Positions 1 through 9,569 are shown, counted from the first letter of the stretch. The stretch: 64,000 nucleotides of DNA from CAIMUX01 sp964473865 (GCA_964473865.1 CAYYQN010000006.1:62001-126000); one strand, 5' to 3'. Made by a program: numbers and translations. The notes: generated by a model not told the origin, from the letters alone.

Positions 1-345
1 GCCGTTGAAGATCCGCGGCTCCTCGCTGGGCTCCCAGCCTGGGATTTCGCCTTTGCCCGGCAGGAACCCGCGCGGGTCCGTCGCCGCGCGTCCGGAGCCT
101 CCGACGGCCACGGTTGGTCCCGACCGTGCGGGGGTTTCGGTCGGGCCGGCCGCCGCTACCACGGGCGCACGAGCTTCGGCGGCAAGCCCTGCCCCGGCGA
201 GTGCCCTCGCCGCGCACAGAGCTGCCGCGGTCGTCGCGATGCCGAGCAGCAATGCGGCGAGCGGGCGGCGCGCAACGGCAAGCGGCGTCCCCGTGCGGGC
301 TCCTCGGGGAGGAGGTGGATCTTCCTGCAAGCCTCCGTCTCTCAT
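1..345 (-). CDS. Secreted DUF6599-like protein, 3' end outside window
   Basis: An open frame on the minus strand starts at ATG 345 and runs without a stop off the left edge (115 codons visible). A GGGAG lies about ten bases before the start. The first 30 residues are polar and Pro/Arg-rich. They are followed by a hydrophobic segment rich in Leu and Ala (about residues 31-55) that looks like a signal peptide or membrane anchor, then an Ala/Pro/Gly-rich linker. The last visible residues, FLPGKGEIPGWEPSEEPRIF, resemble the opening of DUF6599 family proteins, which begin with a Leu-Pro...GW motif before a conserved 'Gly-Gly-Ala-Glu' region not visible here. Function unknown. It is transcribed away from the methyltransferase, so 346-515 is a divergent promoter region. 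Confidence 0.6.
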   Translation of the reverse strand, partial: MRDGGLQEDPPPPRGARTGTPLAVARRPLAALLLGIATTAAALCAARALAGAGLAAEARAPVVAAAGPTETPARSGPTVAVGGSGRAATDPRGFLPGKGEIPGWEPSEEPRIFNG

Positions 346-426
346 CGGTGTCAGGCTCCCTTCCGGGCTGGGTGGGACTCCGGGATGCTGTGCGCTGATG
401 CTAGCAGAATCGCCCCGACGCGGATA

Positions 427-468
427 CGATTCGCCCCAGACGATTCGCCCCAGGCGATTCGGCCCAGC
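427..468. repeat. Three tandem 14-bp repeats in a divergent promoter region
   Basis: Three head-to-tail units read CGATTCGCCCCAGA, CGATTCGCCCCAGG and CGATTCGGCCCAGC, with a degenerate fourth copy just upstream (near 408). They sit between a leftward gene starting at 345 and the methyltransferase starting at 516. The regular spacing (14 bp, about 1.3 helical turns) and location suggest either a protein-binding array or a simple slippage duplication; the sequence alone cannot decide. Confidence 0.75.
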
Positions 469-515
469 CTCCGGTCCGCGTCTGCGCGAACGCCTGGGGG
501 CCTGGAGGGAGACGA

Positions 516-1352
516 ATGGACGAGTACCGGGCCGCCAACCGGCGACTTTGGGATGAGTACACGGGGATCAACGCCGCGTCTCCGCTCTATGAGCTCGAGA
601 AGTTCAAAGCGGGAGCCGTCAAACTGCACCCGCTCGAGCGGTCGGAGCTTCAGGCGGACGTTGCGGGCCGGGATCTGCTTCATTTGCAGTGTCATTTCGG
701 GATGGACACGCTGTCATGGGCGCGGTTGGGCGCACGCGTCACCGGCGTGGACTTTTCGGAGAGAGCGATCGCTCTGGCGCGTTCGCTCGCCGAAGAGCTG
801 TCAATCCCGTCTCAGTTCGTCTGCTGCGACCTCTACGACCTGCCGCACCACCTGGGAGACCGGTTCGACATCGTCTACACCTCCTACGGGGTGCTGGCGT
901 GGCTCTCGGACCTGCGCGGGTGGGCCGAGCTGATTGCGGGCTACCTGAGGCCGGGCGGAATCTTCTACATTGCCGAGATTCATCCTGCGTCCATGCTCTT
1001 CGCGGAGGACGTGAAGAGTCCGGAATGGCGCGTCGGGTATGACTACTTCCGCGAGGAGGTGGCTGCGTACCAGGACCAAGGGAACTACGCCGATCCCACG
1101 GCGTCGGTGGTAAACAACAGATCGTACGAGTGGATGCACCCGCTGGGCGCGGTGGTGAGCGAGCTGATCCGCGCCGGTCTGCGCCTCGAGTACCTGCACG
1201 AGCACCCGTTCACCGTCTACCGGCAGTTTCCGTTTCTCGAGCGGAGGGAGGATTCCCACTGGCACCTGCCCGCGGGAATGCTCCGGGTGCCGCTGCTCTT
1301 CTCGCTGCGGGCCTCCAAGCCACCGGAGTCAGAATGGATACCAGCGCGATGA
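516..1352 (+). CDS. Class I SAM-dependent methyltransferase
   Basis: A 278-residue cytoplasmic protein. Motif I of the Rossmann-type SAM fold is seen as DLLHLQCHFGMDTL (about residues 47-60), followed by the acidic end of strand 2 in TGVDFSERAIALAR and motif IV in FDIVYTSYGVLAWL. The glycine-rich turn LRPGGIFYIAE is typical of the Methyltransf_11/25 group. The C-terminal third (YDYFREEVAAYQDQGNY onward) is a lid-like region found in small-molecule methyltransferases. The substrate cannot be deduced. The start ATG follows GGAGGGAGACGA. Its TGA stop overlaps the ATG of the next gene (ATGA at 1349-1352), so it is translationally coupled to proC, though no shared pathway is obvious. Confidence 0.85.
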   Translation: MDEYRAANRRLWDEYTGINAASPLYELEKFKAGAVKLHPLERSELQADVAGRDLLHLQCHFGMDTLSWARLGARVTGVDFSERAIALARSLAEELSIPSQFVCCDLYDLPHHLGDRFDIVYTSYGVLAWLSDLRGWAELIAGYLRPGGIFYIAEIHPASMLFAEDVKSPEWRVGYDYFREEVAAYQDQGNYADPTASVVNNRSYEWMHPLGAVVSELIRAGLRLEYLHEHPFTVYRQFPFLERREDSHWHLPAGMLRVPLLFSLRASKPPESEWIPAR

Positions 1353-2176
1353 ACCACGATCAGCTCACTCTCGCCGTGATCGGGGCGGGAAAGATGGGTG
1401 GAACCCTGGCCGAGGCGCTCGTGGCGGCGGGTCTCCTCACCCTGGATCATCTGACTGTCACCATGCGGCACCCGGCTTCGCTCGAGTCGTTTCGGGCCAA
1501 AGGGATTCGCGCCCGGCCGGCGATCGAGAATGCCGCGGTGGCGCGCGACGCGGCCGTGTTGGTTCTCGCCGTGCATCCGGATGAGGCCGATGACGCCGTG
1601 GAGCAGTTGCGGCCGTCCTTGCGGGAGGACCATCTTCTCATTTCGATTGTCACCGGGGTGAGCACGGCCCGGCTGGAGCGCATGGCCGGGATACGGCTCC
1701 CGGTGATTCGGGCGAACCCCAACATTGCGGTGCTGGTCGGAGAGTCGGCGACGGTGCTGTGCGGAGGGCGCTATGCCGGCGAAGCGCATCTGGCGCTGGC
1801 GAAATCGCTTTTCGCGACGGCCGGGACGGTAGAGATCCTCGACGAGCGGCATATGAACGCGTCCACCGGCCTGGGCGGATGCGGCCCCGCGTTCATCTTC
1901 AAGATCCTCGAGGCGATGGCGGAGGGGGGAGTGAAGGTGGGACTCCCCCGTGAGGTCTCGCAGCGGATGTCCGCCCAGGTAATGAAAGGCGCGGCCGAAC
2001 TGGTGCTGCGCACCGGCCGGCACCCGGCGTCCCTCAAGGACGAAGTCACGACACCGGGAGGCTGCACGATCGACGGGATCGCCAAGCTGCAGGAGCGTGG
2101 CATCTCGATCGCGCTGATCGACGCGGTCGAGGTGTCGACCCGGAAGGCCGGCGCGCAGTGGGGCGATGACGCCTGA
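1349..2176 (+). CDS. proC: Pyrroline-5-carboxylate reductase (ProC)
   Basis: Catalyses the last step of proline synthesis, NAD(P)H-dependent reduction of 1-pyrroline-5-carboxylate to proline. The 275-residue length is normal for the family. The N-terminal Rossmann motif VIGAGKMGG (about residues 10-18) binds the nucleotide. The C-terminal dimerisation/active-site domain carries STGLGGCGPAFIFKILEA and the family signature KDEVTTPGGCTIDGIAKL (usual form: PGGTTIAGL). I chose the ATG at 1349, which overlaps the upstream TGA; an in-frame ATG at 1334 would add five residues. The GCTIDG sequence, where many homologues have GTTI, is a mild variation. Confidence 0.92.
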   Translation: MNHDQLTLAVIGAGKMGGTLAEALVAAGLLTLDHLTVTMRHPASLESFRAKGIRARPAIENAAVARDAAVLVLAVHPDEADDAVEQLRPSLREDHLLISIVTGVSTARLERMAGIRLPVIRANPNIAVLVGESATVLCGGRYAGEAHLALAKSLFATAGTVEILDERHMNASTGLGGCGPAFIFKILEAMAEGGVKVGLPREVSQRMSAQVMKGAAELVLRTGRHPASLKDEVTTPGGCTIDGIAKLQERGISIALIDAVEVSTRKAGAQWGDDA

Positions 2177-2196
2177 TCGTGAGGCGGGGAGATCTG

Positions 2197-2952
2197 ATGA
2201 TCCAGGTTCGGGAACTGCGCAAGACCTTCGACACGGTCACCGCGGTGGACGGCATCTCCTTCGAGGTGAATCCGGGTGAGATCTTCGGACTTCTGGGGCC
2301 GAACGGAGCGGGCAAGACCACCACGATCTCCTGCTGTTCGGGCCTGCTGACCCCAAGTTCGGGTTCGGTGAGGATTTGCGGCGGGGACCTCCGGAAGGAC
2401 GGACGGGCGATCCTGCGCGGGGTCGGAGTCGTACCGCAGGAGCTGGCGTTGTACCGCGAGCTGTCGGCTACGGAGAACCTGTTCTACTGGGGCGGTGTGG
2501 CCGAGGTGCCGCGCTCCGAGTTGAAGCGCCGCGTGCCGGCCATGCTCGAACAGGTCGGCCTGGCGGACCGCGCCCGCGAGCCGGTGCACCGGTTTTCCGG
2601 CGGCATGTTGCGGCGGCTCAACCTTGCGGCCGGACTGGTCCATGAGCCGAAACTGCTGCTCCTGGATGAGCCGACGGTCGGAATCGACCCGCAGAGCCGC
2701 CAGAGGGTGCTCCAGATCATCCGGGACCGCGCCGCCGCGGGCGTTGCCGTGTTGTACACCTCGCACTACATGGAGGAGGCAGAGCGCCTCTGCCACCGCT
2801 TTGCGATCATCGATCACGGACGTGTCCTCTCGCAGGGCACACTTGACGAGCTCCTGGCCCAGGCGGGCGAGGCGATTCGTCGCCAGAGCGTCCCGGAACC
2901 GAGCCTCGAGCGGCTGTTTCTGCACCTCACCGGCCGCGAGATGCGGGAGTAG
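2197..2952 (+). CDS. ABC exporter ATP-binding protein (ABC-2 type)
   Basis: A 251-residue NatA/CcmA-like ATPase. All nucleotide-binding motifs are present: Walker A GPNGAGKTT, Q-loop VVPQE, signature FSGGMLRR, Walker B LLLLDEPTVGID and switch histidine in YTSHYMEEAE. The signature is FSGGM rather than LSGGQ, common in this exporter class. The ATG at 2197 follows GGCGGGGAG at good spacing; a GTG at 2179 in the same frame is less likely. It is followed two bases later by the first of two permease genes and forms with them an ATP-driven efflux complex in the cytoplasmic membrane, of unknown substrate (drug, lipid or ion). Confidence 0.9.
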   Translation: MIQVRELRKTFDTVTAVDGISFEVNPGEIFGLLGPNGAGKTTTISCCSGLLTPSSGSVRICGGDLRKDGRAILRGVGVVPQELALYRELSATENLFYWGGVAEVPRSELKRRVPAMLEQVGLADRAREPVHRFSGGMLRRLNLAAGLVHEPKLLLLDEPTVGIDPQSRQRVLQIIRDRAAAGVAVLYTSHYMEEAERLCHRFAIIDHGRVLSQGTLDELLAQAGEAIRRQSVPEPSLERLFLHLTGREMRE

Positions 2953-2954
2953 GT

Positions 2955-4193
2955 GTGGCGGCGCTGGGAGAGGTGGTCCGTCGCGACCTGGCCCGCCGCT
3001 GGCGGGACCCGGTGGGGCTTCTGGTGCAGCTGGCGATCCCCGTCGGATTGCTGGTGGTGTTCCGGTTCGCATTCGGCACTGCGGCGGAGGAGCGCACGCC
3101 GCGGGCCCGGCTCCTGGTCGTGGACTCCGACCGCAGTCCGGTGTCGCATCTGATCATGGGAGCGTTTTCCCAAGGGGGCATCTCCAGGATCGTCGACGCG
3201 CAGGCGGTCGATTCCAGCACGGCGATGCGCCGCCTGCGCCGGGAAAACGCCTCCGGGGCGCTCTTCATACCCGCGGGATTCGGGGACGACTTCCTGGCGG
3301 CGCGGCCGACGCGGTTGCTGCTGTACAAGAACCCGTCGGAGCGGATCCTGCCCTCGATCCTCGAGGAGGTTCTTTCCACGATGGCCGACGGCGGGGGCGT
3401 TGCCCAGGCGCTCCTGGCCGAGCCGCTGGGTCGGATCTCACGAATGATGGAGGAGCGGGACGCGCCGCCCGAGTCGGCCGTGGCGGCCACGTCGGTGGCG
3501 GTACAGCGAGCGCTGGCGAGATCCGGGAAGTACCTGCTGCCGCCGGTCATATCGCTGACGGTCGAGGTCCCGGAAGGCAAGAGGCGTCTGTCTCTGATCG
3601 AGCTGTTCTTTCCGGGCCTGGTCTTCATGGGCCTGGTCTTCCTCGCCCAATCGATCGCCCTGGACACCGGAGAGGAGCGTCGGCGCGGCACGCTGCGCCG
3701 CAGTCTCGCCATGGGAGTCGATCCCGGGCATCTCTTCCTCGGCAAGATTCTGGCCGGGCTTGCCATCGTCATTCCGGCGATCGGGCTGATCTTGTTCCTC
3801 GGACACTGGCTCGCCGGCACGCCCGCTCCGCGGCTGCTCGCCGGTTGGGCCCTCCTCGCGGCCGCGGCGTTCGCCACTCTGGGAGTCCTGTTCGTGCTGG
3901 CGTTGTTGCCAAAGAGCTCGCGCGCCGCGCAGGTCCTCACCAACCTGGTGGTCCTTCCGCTACTGATGCTGGGGGGAGGCTTCTTTCCGACCGAGGCGAT
4001 GCCGGGTCCGATCCATTCGCTGGCGGTGCATCTTCCCAGCGGTTGGGTGATCGATCGGCTGAAGGATCTGCTCCTGGCGCGGAGAGGGGCGTGGGAAGTG
4101 CTTCTGCCTTCCGTCGGGGCCTGCGCGGCCGTGGGTCTGGGCTTCCTGCTTCTGGCGCATCGTCTGGCGCCGCGCCGGTTTGCGGAGGAGTAG
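2955..4193 (+). CDS. ABC-2 type permease, first subunit
   Basis: A 412-residue membrane protein. One hydrophobic helix near residues 17-37 (VGLLVQLAIPVGLLVVF) is followed by a large soluble extracytoplasmic domain (about 40-200), then five hydrophobic segments from about residue 210 to the C-terminus. This is the ABC2_membrane_3 layout. The cytoplasmic loop TGEERRRGTLRRSLAMGVDP is the coupling region usual in this family (E-x-G-T-L motif). It starts with GTG at 2955, three bases after the ATPase stop, and ends three bases before the second permease. The pair probably forms a heterodimeric channel with the ATPase encoded at 2197-2952. Confidence 0.87.
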   Translation: MAALGEVVRRDLARRWRDPVGLLVQLAIPVGLLVVFRFAFGTAAEERTPRARLLVVDSDRSPVSHLIMGAFSQGGISRIVDAQAVDSSTAMRRLRRENASGALFIPAGFGDDFLAARPTRLLLYKNPSERILPSILEEVLSTMADGGGVAQALLAEPLGRISRMMEERDAPPESAVAATSVAVQRALARSGKYLLPPVISLTVEVPEGKRRLSLIELFFPGLVFMGLVFLAQSIALDTGEERRRGTLRRSLAMGVDPGHLFLGKILAGLAIVIPAIGLILFLGHWLAGTPAPRLLAGWALLAAAAFATLGVLFVLALLPKSSRAAQVLTNLVVLPLLMLGGGFFPTEAMPGPIHSLAVHLPSGWVIDRLKDLLLARRGAWEVLLPSVGACAAVGLGFLLLAHRLAPRRFAEE

Positions 4194-4196
4194 CAG

Positions 4197-5333
4197 ATGA
4201 CGGGCCGAATGTGGTTTCTCGCGAGGCACGAGGTGCGCGTCTTCCTTCGCGGCCGGTCGAACCTGGTTTGGATGTTTCTCATGCCTCCCTTCTTCATGTG
4301 GGTCACGGGTCTAGCGGCGGGCGGCGGCCGGCGGCCGGCGGAGCGACCGCTGATGACGCTGGGCGCGGCCCAACCCGGCCCGGTGGCGCGGGCGTTGGCG
4401 CGGCACCTCGAGGCGCTTGAATACCGGGTTCGCATCCTGCCGCCTGGTGAGGAGGATCCGGCCGCCGCGGTGCGCCTGTCGATCGGGGACGACTTCGAGT
4501 CGCGGGTGCTGGCGGGAGAGCGGGCGCCTCTCACTCTGCGGCGGGGCGGCGACGATGGACTGTCGGGGCAACTCCACGAAGCCCGTGTTCGCCGGGCCGT
4601 GATCCGGACGCTCGGAGATCTGGCGATGCTCGCTCCAGCCGACTCGGGCTGGACCGACGCCGGGTTCGCGCGACTGGCGACCCGTGCTCCGGCCGTGACC
4701 CTCGAGAGCCGCCTGGCGTTTCCCGCGCCCCGAATCGCCACCGGCATGCGCCAATCGGTGCCGGGAACCCTGGTCATGTTCATCCTGATGGTCCTGGTGA
4801 CCGGAGGCATCGAACGTCTCTTTGTCGATCGGAAGGAGGGACTGCTGCGCCGCCTGGCCTCCTCGCGTGCCACCCGAAGTGAGATTGTGATCTCACGGAT
4901 CGTGTCTCGGTCGATCGTGGGTATGTTCATGACCGTCTTTGCGCTCCTTCTCGGGGCCACGGTGTTCCGGATCGACTGGGGACCCCGGTGGCCGGCGGTG
5001 CTGCTGGTGCTTGTTTTCTACGGTCTGGCGGCTTCCGGTCTGGCGGTCCTCCTGTCCACCTTGGCGCGGACGGTGGGACAGGCCATCGGCTTGGGGGTGG
5101 TCTCGACGATACTCCTGGCCGCGCTGGGCGGCTGCTGGTGGCCCATCGAGATCGTGCCCCGGCCGATGCAAACCTTCTCGCTGTTTCTGCCTACAGGATG
5201 GGCCATGCAGGGGGTGCACCGGTTGATGGAGCTGGACCGAGGTTTCAGCGCGGCGGTTCCGGCCCTGGGGGCGCTGGCTGGATTCTCGCTTGGATTCGGT
5301 TTTCTGGCCGCCAGGAGGTTCAAGTTCGAGTAG
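4197..5333 (+). CDS. ABC-2 type permease, second subunit
   Basis: A 378-residue paralogue of the upstream permease. It has one N-terminal membrane helix (about residues 22-40), a soluble domain, then five helices from about residue 180. The coupling loop reads FVDRKEGLLRRLASSRATRS, the E-G-L-L-R-R form of the family motif. The ATG at 4197 lies three bases after the previous stop, so all three ABC genes probably form one transcript. The soluble domain has no motif I recognise, so the substrate stays open. Nothing indicates truncation. Confidence 0.86.
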   Translation: MTGRMWFLARHEVRVFLRGRSNLVWMFLMPPFFMWVTGLAAGGGRRPAERPLMTLGAAQPGPVARALARHLEALEYRVRILPPGEEDPAAAVRLSIGDDFESRVLAGERAPLTLRRGGDDGLSGQLHEARVRRAVIRTLGDLAMLAPADSGWTDAGFARLATRAPAVTLESRLAFPAPRIATGMRQSVPGTLVMFILMVLVTGGIERLFVDRKEGLLRRLASSRATRSEIVISRIVSRSIVGMFMTVFALLLGATVFRIDWGPRWPAVLLVLVFYGLAASGLAVLLSTLARTVGQAIGLGVVSTILLAALGGCWWPIEIVPRPMQTFSLFLPTGWAMQGVHRLMELDRGFSAAVPALGALAGFSLGFGFLAARRFKFE

Positions 5334-5543
5334 GATCGGTGTCGAATCCTGATGAAGCGGCCGCGCCACGGCGTCGCCGCGTCCGCGACGGCCTGAACCG
5401 GCCCGCGGCCCGCTCCGGTGTTCCCGGCTCCGCCTCCAAGGCGAACTGCGGGATCCGCACACGAGGGAGGCGAGAGCGAGGCGCTTTGTAGAGATCCTTT
5501 CCAAGTTCGTTCGCAGCCTGGCGTGGCTCGACAGGAAGAGAAC

Positions 5544-8500
5544 ATGACCAGATCGATGAGCGAAGAGGGAGATCTGCAACCGAGCTCGTCTTTGAACGGG
5601 CGGACGCAATCGGAGAAGCCGGCCCCCAGACCTCGGGGTCTTGACCCGCCGCGCGCACCGGGCGAGGCGGCCGATCGAAACGCAACCTCTGCCCGGCTAG
5701 AGCCGGTCGGTGCTGGTGAGCTCTGTGCCCGTGACCTGTTCGAGAACCTGCCGATCGGGCTTTCCATTTGCGATTCCGAAGGGAAGATCCTCGCCGCCAA
5801 TCCGATGTCGGCAAGACTGCTCGGCTTGTCGCAGTCGGAGACGCAAGAGAGCAGCATCCTCGACGCGGCCGGAAGTGTCGTCCGACCGGATGGGACTCTC
5901 ATGCCCGTCGAGGAGTTCCCCGCCTGGCAGGCGCTCCGTGAGCAGCGGTTCGTCGATGGCGCGGAGCTGGGGGTGAGACGCCCGGACGGCGGGATCATCT
6001 GGCTCAGCGTGTCGGCGGCCCCGCTGTCCGGACCTGCGGGCGGAGCCGTGGTCACCTATGTGGACATCGGCGATCGGGTGCGGGCGGACGAGGCCCTCCG
6101 GCAGGCGAAGAATCGCTATCTGGCCATTTTCGAGAACGCGGTGGAGGGCATCTACCAGACCACTCCCGAGGGCAGGATCGAGGAGGCGAATCCCGCATTC
6201 GCGCGGATGCTCGGATACGATTCGCCGGAGCAACTCTGTCGGGAAGTGGTCAACCTGGGGACCGATGTCTACGTCGACCCCGAGCGCCGGGAAGAGCTCA
6301 AGAGGCTCCTGAGCACGCAGCGCGTGGTGCACAATTTCGAGGCGGAACTGCGGTGCCGGCGGGGAGGCACAGTCTGGCTGGCGCTGGATGCGGCAGCAGT
6401 TGTCGATCCGCTTGACCAGACAGTCCGGTATCAGGGTTCGGCCGTCGACATCACCGACCGCAAGCGTGCCGAGCGGGCCCTGGTGCACAGCGAGCGCAAG
6501 TTCCGCACGCTATTCGAAAGCCTCGTGGAAGGGGTGGCTCTGTACGAGGTGGTCTACGACGACGCCGGTCAACCTGTCGACTACCGGGTCATCGACCTGA
6601 ACCCCGCCTACACGATGCACACCGGCATTCCCTTCGAGCAGGCCCGCGGGGCCCTGGGAAGCGCCATCTACAGGGCCGCTCCTCCCCCATTCCTGGCGGA
6701 GTTCAATTGCGTGGCCGGCGGTGGGGAACCGTTGACGTTTGAGACCTATTACGCGTCCCTCCGCCGGTACTTCCGGGTGTCGGTGATCTCGCCTCAGCCC
6801 GGGATGTTTGCCACGGTCTTCGAGGATGTGACGCTGCGTCGCCAATCGGAGGAGCGGTTGCGCCTCGGGAGTCGGCGGACGACTGCCCTGCTGAAGCTCT
6901 ATCAGATGTCGGATGCGCCGCTTCCCGAGATCACCAACTTCGCCATGGAAGAAGCCGTCCATCTGACCCGCAGCGAGATCGGCTACCTGGCCCTCCTCAA
7001 TGACGACGAGACGATCCTGACGATGCATGCCTGGTCCCAGAAGGCGATGCGAGAGTGCGCCATTGACGAGAAGCCTCGTTTCTTCGTGGTGGCGGAAACC
7101 GGTCTCCTGGGCGAGGCCGTCCGCCGGCGCCGGCCGGTCATCACGAACGACTATGCCGCGCCCGATCCGGTGAAGCGGGGATATCCGGAAGGGCATGCGC
7201 AGATCCGCCGGTTCCTGAATCTGCCGATCTTCTCCGGCCCACACATTGTGATGGTGGCCGGACTGGCCAACAAGGAAGACGCCTACGACGACACCGACGT
7301 ACAGGAGCTCACGCTCCTTCTGCAGGGGATGTGGCGTCTGATGGAACGCAAGCGGGTGGGTGAGGCACTGCAGGCGAGCGAGGAGCGCTATCGGATCACC
7401 GCCGCCAAGACGGGACAGATCTTCTATGACTACGACGTGAAGACCGGAGGAATCGTCTGGAACGGGGCGATGACGGAGTGCACCGGTCTGTCCGAGGAAG
7501 AATACGCTGATCTGGATGTCCAGGCCTGGGCCGGCCGGATCCACCCGGAAGACCGGGAAGTGGCCATTCGTCTGCTCGACGCCGCGGAACGGGCGGTGTC
7601 GGAGTACGACGTGGAATACCGGTTCCGCCGCAAGGACGGCTCGTATGTCCAGGTCGAGGACCACGGAGTGTTCCTGCCGGGTCCGGACGGCACTTCCGCG
7701 CGCATGCTCGGGATCATGAAGGACGTCAGCGAGCGCCGCCGGACGGAACAGGAGCTCAGCGCCCGGGCCCGGGAGCTCTCCACGATCCATCGCGTTTCCC
7801 AGATCACCCTCAACGCCACCTCGCTGGATGAGGCATTTCAGAGCGTTTCTGAGGAGATCTGCAAAGCCACCGGATTCCCGATCGTGACCGTGGAGCTCTA
7901 CGATGCATACACCAACTGCATGCAGGTGAAGGGCTGCTGCGGCTGGGACCGACCACCCGGTCCCGCCGATGCGGCCGGTGAAGGCTCGGTTTCGCTGGGC
8001 CTGATGGCGGTACAGACCGGTCGGACGCGCCTGGAAGTCCGTCCGGATCGGGACTGGAAAGCGGCCGAGGAGCCGCTCCGGCGCTTGGGCGTGTGCACGC
8101 TGCTCTGCAGCCCGATGAAGATCGGGGACCGCCCGATCGGGGCGGTCTGTCTGGCCCACCAGGAGGTGCGACCCCGGGATGAGCAGCTGGTCCATCTGTG
8201 CGGAAGCCTCGCCAACTCCCTTGCGCTGCTGACGGAGCGGCGGCGGGCAGAGGAGCAGATCGAGTATCTGGCGCACCACGACCCGTTGACCGGATTGCCC
8301 AACCGCACCCTGTTTCGGGACCGGCTCGAGGTGGCGATCATCCAGGCTCGGCGGAATCAGAAGCGTCTCAGCGTGCTCTACCTCGATCTCGACCGCTTCA
8401 AGGTCGTCAACGACAGCCTGGGACACAGCGCCGGGGACAGGTTCCTGCAGCTCGTGTCGGAGCGTCTCACCGGGTGTGTGCGCCACGGCGACACCGTGGC

Positions 8501-9569
8501 CCGCCTCGGCGGTGACGAGTTCGTGGTCCTCCTGTCGGAGGTGTCCCATCCGGAGGACTCCGCGCGCGTCGCCGGCAAGGTCCGGGACATCCTCCGCAAG
8601 CCGTTTGAACTGGATGGCCGGGAGGTGTTCGTCACGGTGTCCATCGGCGCCAGCTCATTCCCGGAGGACGGAGAAGACGTCGAGTCCCTGCTTCGCAACG
8701 CCGACATCGCCATGTATCGGGCCAAGGCTGCGCGCGGGGACTGTTGCCGCCTGTTCACCCCGATGATGAACCGGCGCGCGTCGGTGCAGCTGAGTCTGGA
8801 GGCAGATCTGCACAATGCGGTTCTCCGGGACGAGTTCATCGTCTACTACCAGCCGATGGTCAACCTCAAGCGCGGAGGGGTGGAGGGCGTGGAGGCTCTG
8901 GTACGTTGGCGGCATCCCCAGCGCGGGCTGGTCCATCCGGGGCAGTTCATCCCGCTGGCGGAGGAGACCGGGCTGATCGTCCCGATCGGACTCCAGGTTC
9001 TGCGCAAGGCCTGTCGAGAGTCGGCGTCCTGGCGCGACGCGGAAGGGAATCTCCTCCGGCTCGCCGTCAACTTCTCTTTGCGACAGCTGCAGCAGCCCGA
9101 TCTCCGGCGCGAGGTGGAGCAGTGTTTGCAGGAGACGGGCCGGGAGCCGGAGACGCTGGATCTCGAGATCACGGAGAGTGCGGCGATCGAGTCGGTGCGG
9201 TCGCACCGGACGGTTCTGGACGAGCTCCGGGCGGCGGGTCTGCGCATGTCGCTGGACGACTTCGGCAGCGGCTACTCGTCGCTCAATCACCTGCGGCGGC
9301 TGCCGATCGACACCCTCAAGATGGACCGGAGCTTCGTGCACTCCTCCGTGCGCGATCCGAGCGATGCCGCGATCGCTCGCGCCATCATCGCCATGGCGCA
9401 CAGCCTGAATCAGCGGGTGGTTGCCGAGGGCGTCGACCGGGCGGCCCAGCGGGAGTTCCTGCGCGGCGAAGGCTGCGACGCCATGCAGGGGTATGTCTTT
9501 TCCCGACCGCTTCCCGCCGGCGAACTGGAGGCGCTTCTGCAGCGCGCCCGGGCCCGGTCCGCGGGCTGA
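5544..9569 (+). CDS. Multi-sensor diguanylate cyclase/phosphodiesterase (PAS-GAF-GGDEF-EAL)
   Basis: A 1341-residue protein with no clear membrane segment, hence probably a cytoplasmic sensor of c-di-GMP turnover. Reading left to right: three PAS-like domains (about residues 60-430), a GAF domain (about 450-600, with ETGLLGEAVRRRRPVITNDY), another PAS (about 610-740), a second GAF (about 755-910), then GGDEF and EAL domains. The cyclase signature GGDEF is at about 989-993 with an upstream RHGD matching the inhibitory I-site RxxD. The EAL motif is at about 1117-1119, and ITESAAIES, DDFGSGYSSL, DTLKMDRSFV, AEGVD and MQGYVFSRPL are intact, so both activities look possible. The ATG at 5544 follows AGGAAGAG. 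Signal unknown. Confidence 0.9.
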   Translation: MTRSMSEEGDLQPSSSLNGRTQSEKPAPRPRGLDPPRAPGEAADRNATSARLEPVGAGELCARDLFENLPIGLSICDSEGKILAANPMSARLLGLSQSETQESSILDAAGSVVRPDGTLMPVEEFPAWQALREQRFVDGAELGVRRPDGGIIWLSVSAAPLSGPAGGAVVTYVDIGDRVRADEALRQAKNRYLAIFENAVEGIYQTTPEGRIEEANPAFARMLGYDSPEQLCREVVNLGTDVYVDPERREELKRLLSTQRVVHNFEAELRCRRGGTVWLALDAAAVVDPLDQTVRYQGSAVDITDRKRAERALVHSERKFRTLFESLVEGVALYEVVYDDAGQPVDYRVIDLNPAYTMHTGIPFEQARGALGSAIYRAAPPPFLAEFNCVAGGGEPLTFETYYASLRRYFRVSVISPQPGMFATVFEDVTLRRQSEERLRLGSRRTTALLKLYQMSDAPLPEITNFAMEEAVHLTRSEIGYLALLNDDETILTMHAWSQKAMRECAIDEKPRFFVVAETGLLGEAVRRRRPVITNDYAAPDPVKRGYPEGHAQIRRFLNLPIFSGPHIVMVAGLANKEDAYDDTDVQELTLLLQGMWRLMERKRVGEALQASEERYRITAAKTGQIFYDYDVKTGGIVWNGAMTECTGLSEEEYADLDVQAWAGRIHPEDREVAIRLLDAAERAVSEYDVEYRFRRKDGSYVQVEDHGVFLPGPDGTSARMLGIMKDVSERRRTEQELSARARELSTIHRVSQITLNATSLDEAFQSVSEEICKATGFPIVTVELYDAYTNCMQVKGCCGWDRPPGPADAAGEGSVSLGLMAVQTGRTRLEVRPDRDWKAAEEPLRRLGVCTLLCSPMKIGDRPIGAVCLAHQEVRPRDEQLVHLCGSLANSLALLTERRRAEEQIEYLAHHDPLTGLPNRTLFRDRLEVAIIQARRNQKRLSVLYLDLDRFKVVNDSLGHSAGDRFLQLVSERLTGCVRHGDTVARLGGDEFVVLLSEVSHPEDSARVAGKVRDILRKPFELDGREVFVTVSIGASSFPEDGEDVESLLRNADIAMYRAKAARGDCCRLFTPMMNRRASVQLSLEADLHNAVLRDEFIVYYQPMVNLKRGGVEGVEALVRWRHPQRGLVHPGQFIPLAEETGLIVPIGLQVLRKACRESASWRDAEGNLLRLAVNFSLRQLQQPDLRREVEQCLQETGREPETLDLEITESAAIESVRSHRTVLDELRAAGLRMSLDDFGSGYSSLNHLRRLPIDTLKMDRSFVHSSVRDPSDAAIARAIIAMAHSLNQRVVAEGVDRAAQREFLRGEGCDAMQGYVFSRPLPAGELEALLQRARARSAG

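Noticed and set aside
2927..4960. 677-codon open frame on the minus strand
   Set aside because: It lies opposite two ABC permease genes. Its translation is rich in Arg, Ser and Pro with no domain, typical of antisense frames in GC-rich DNA.
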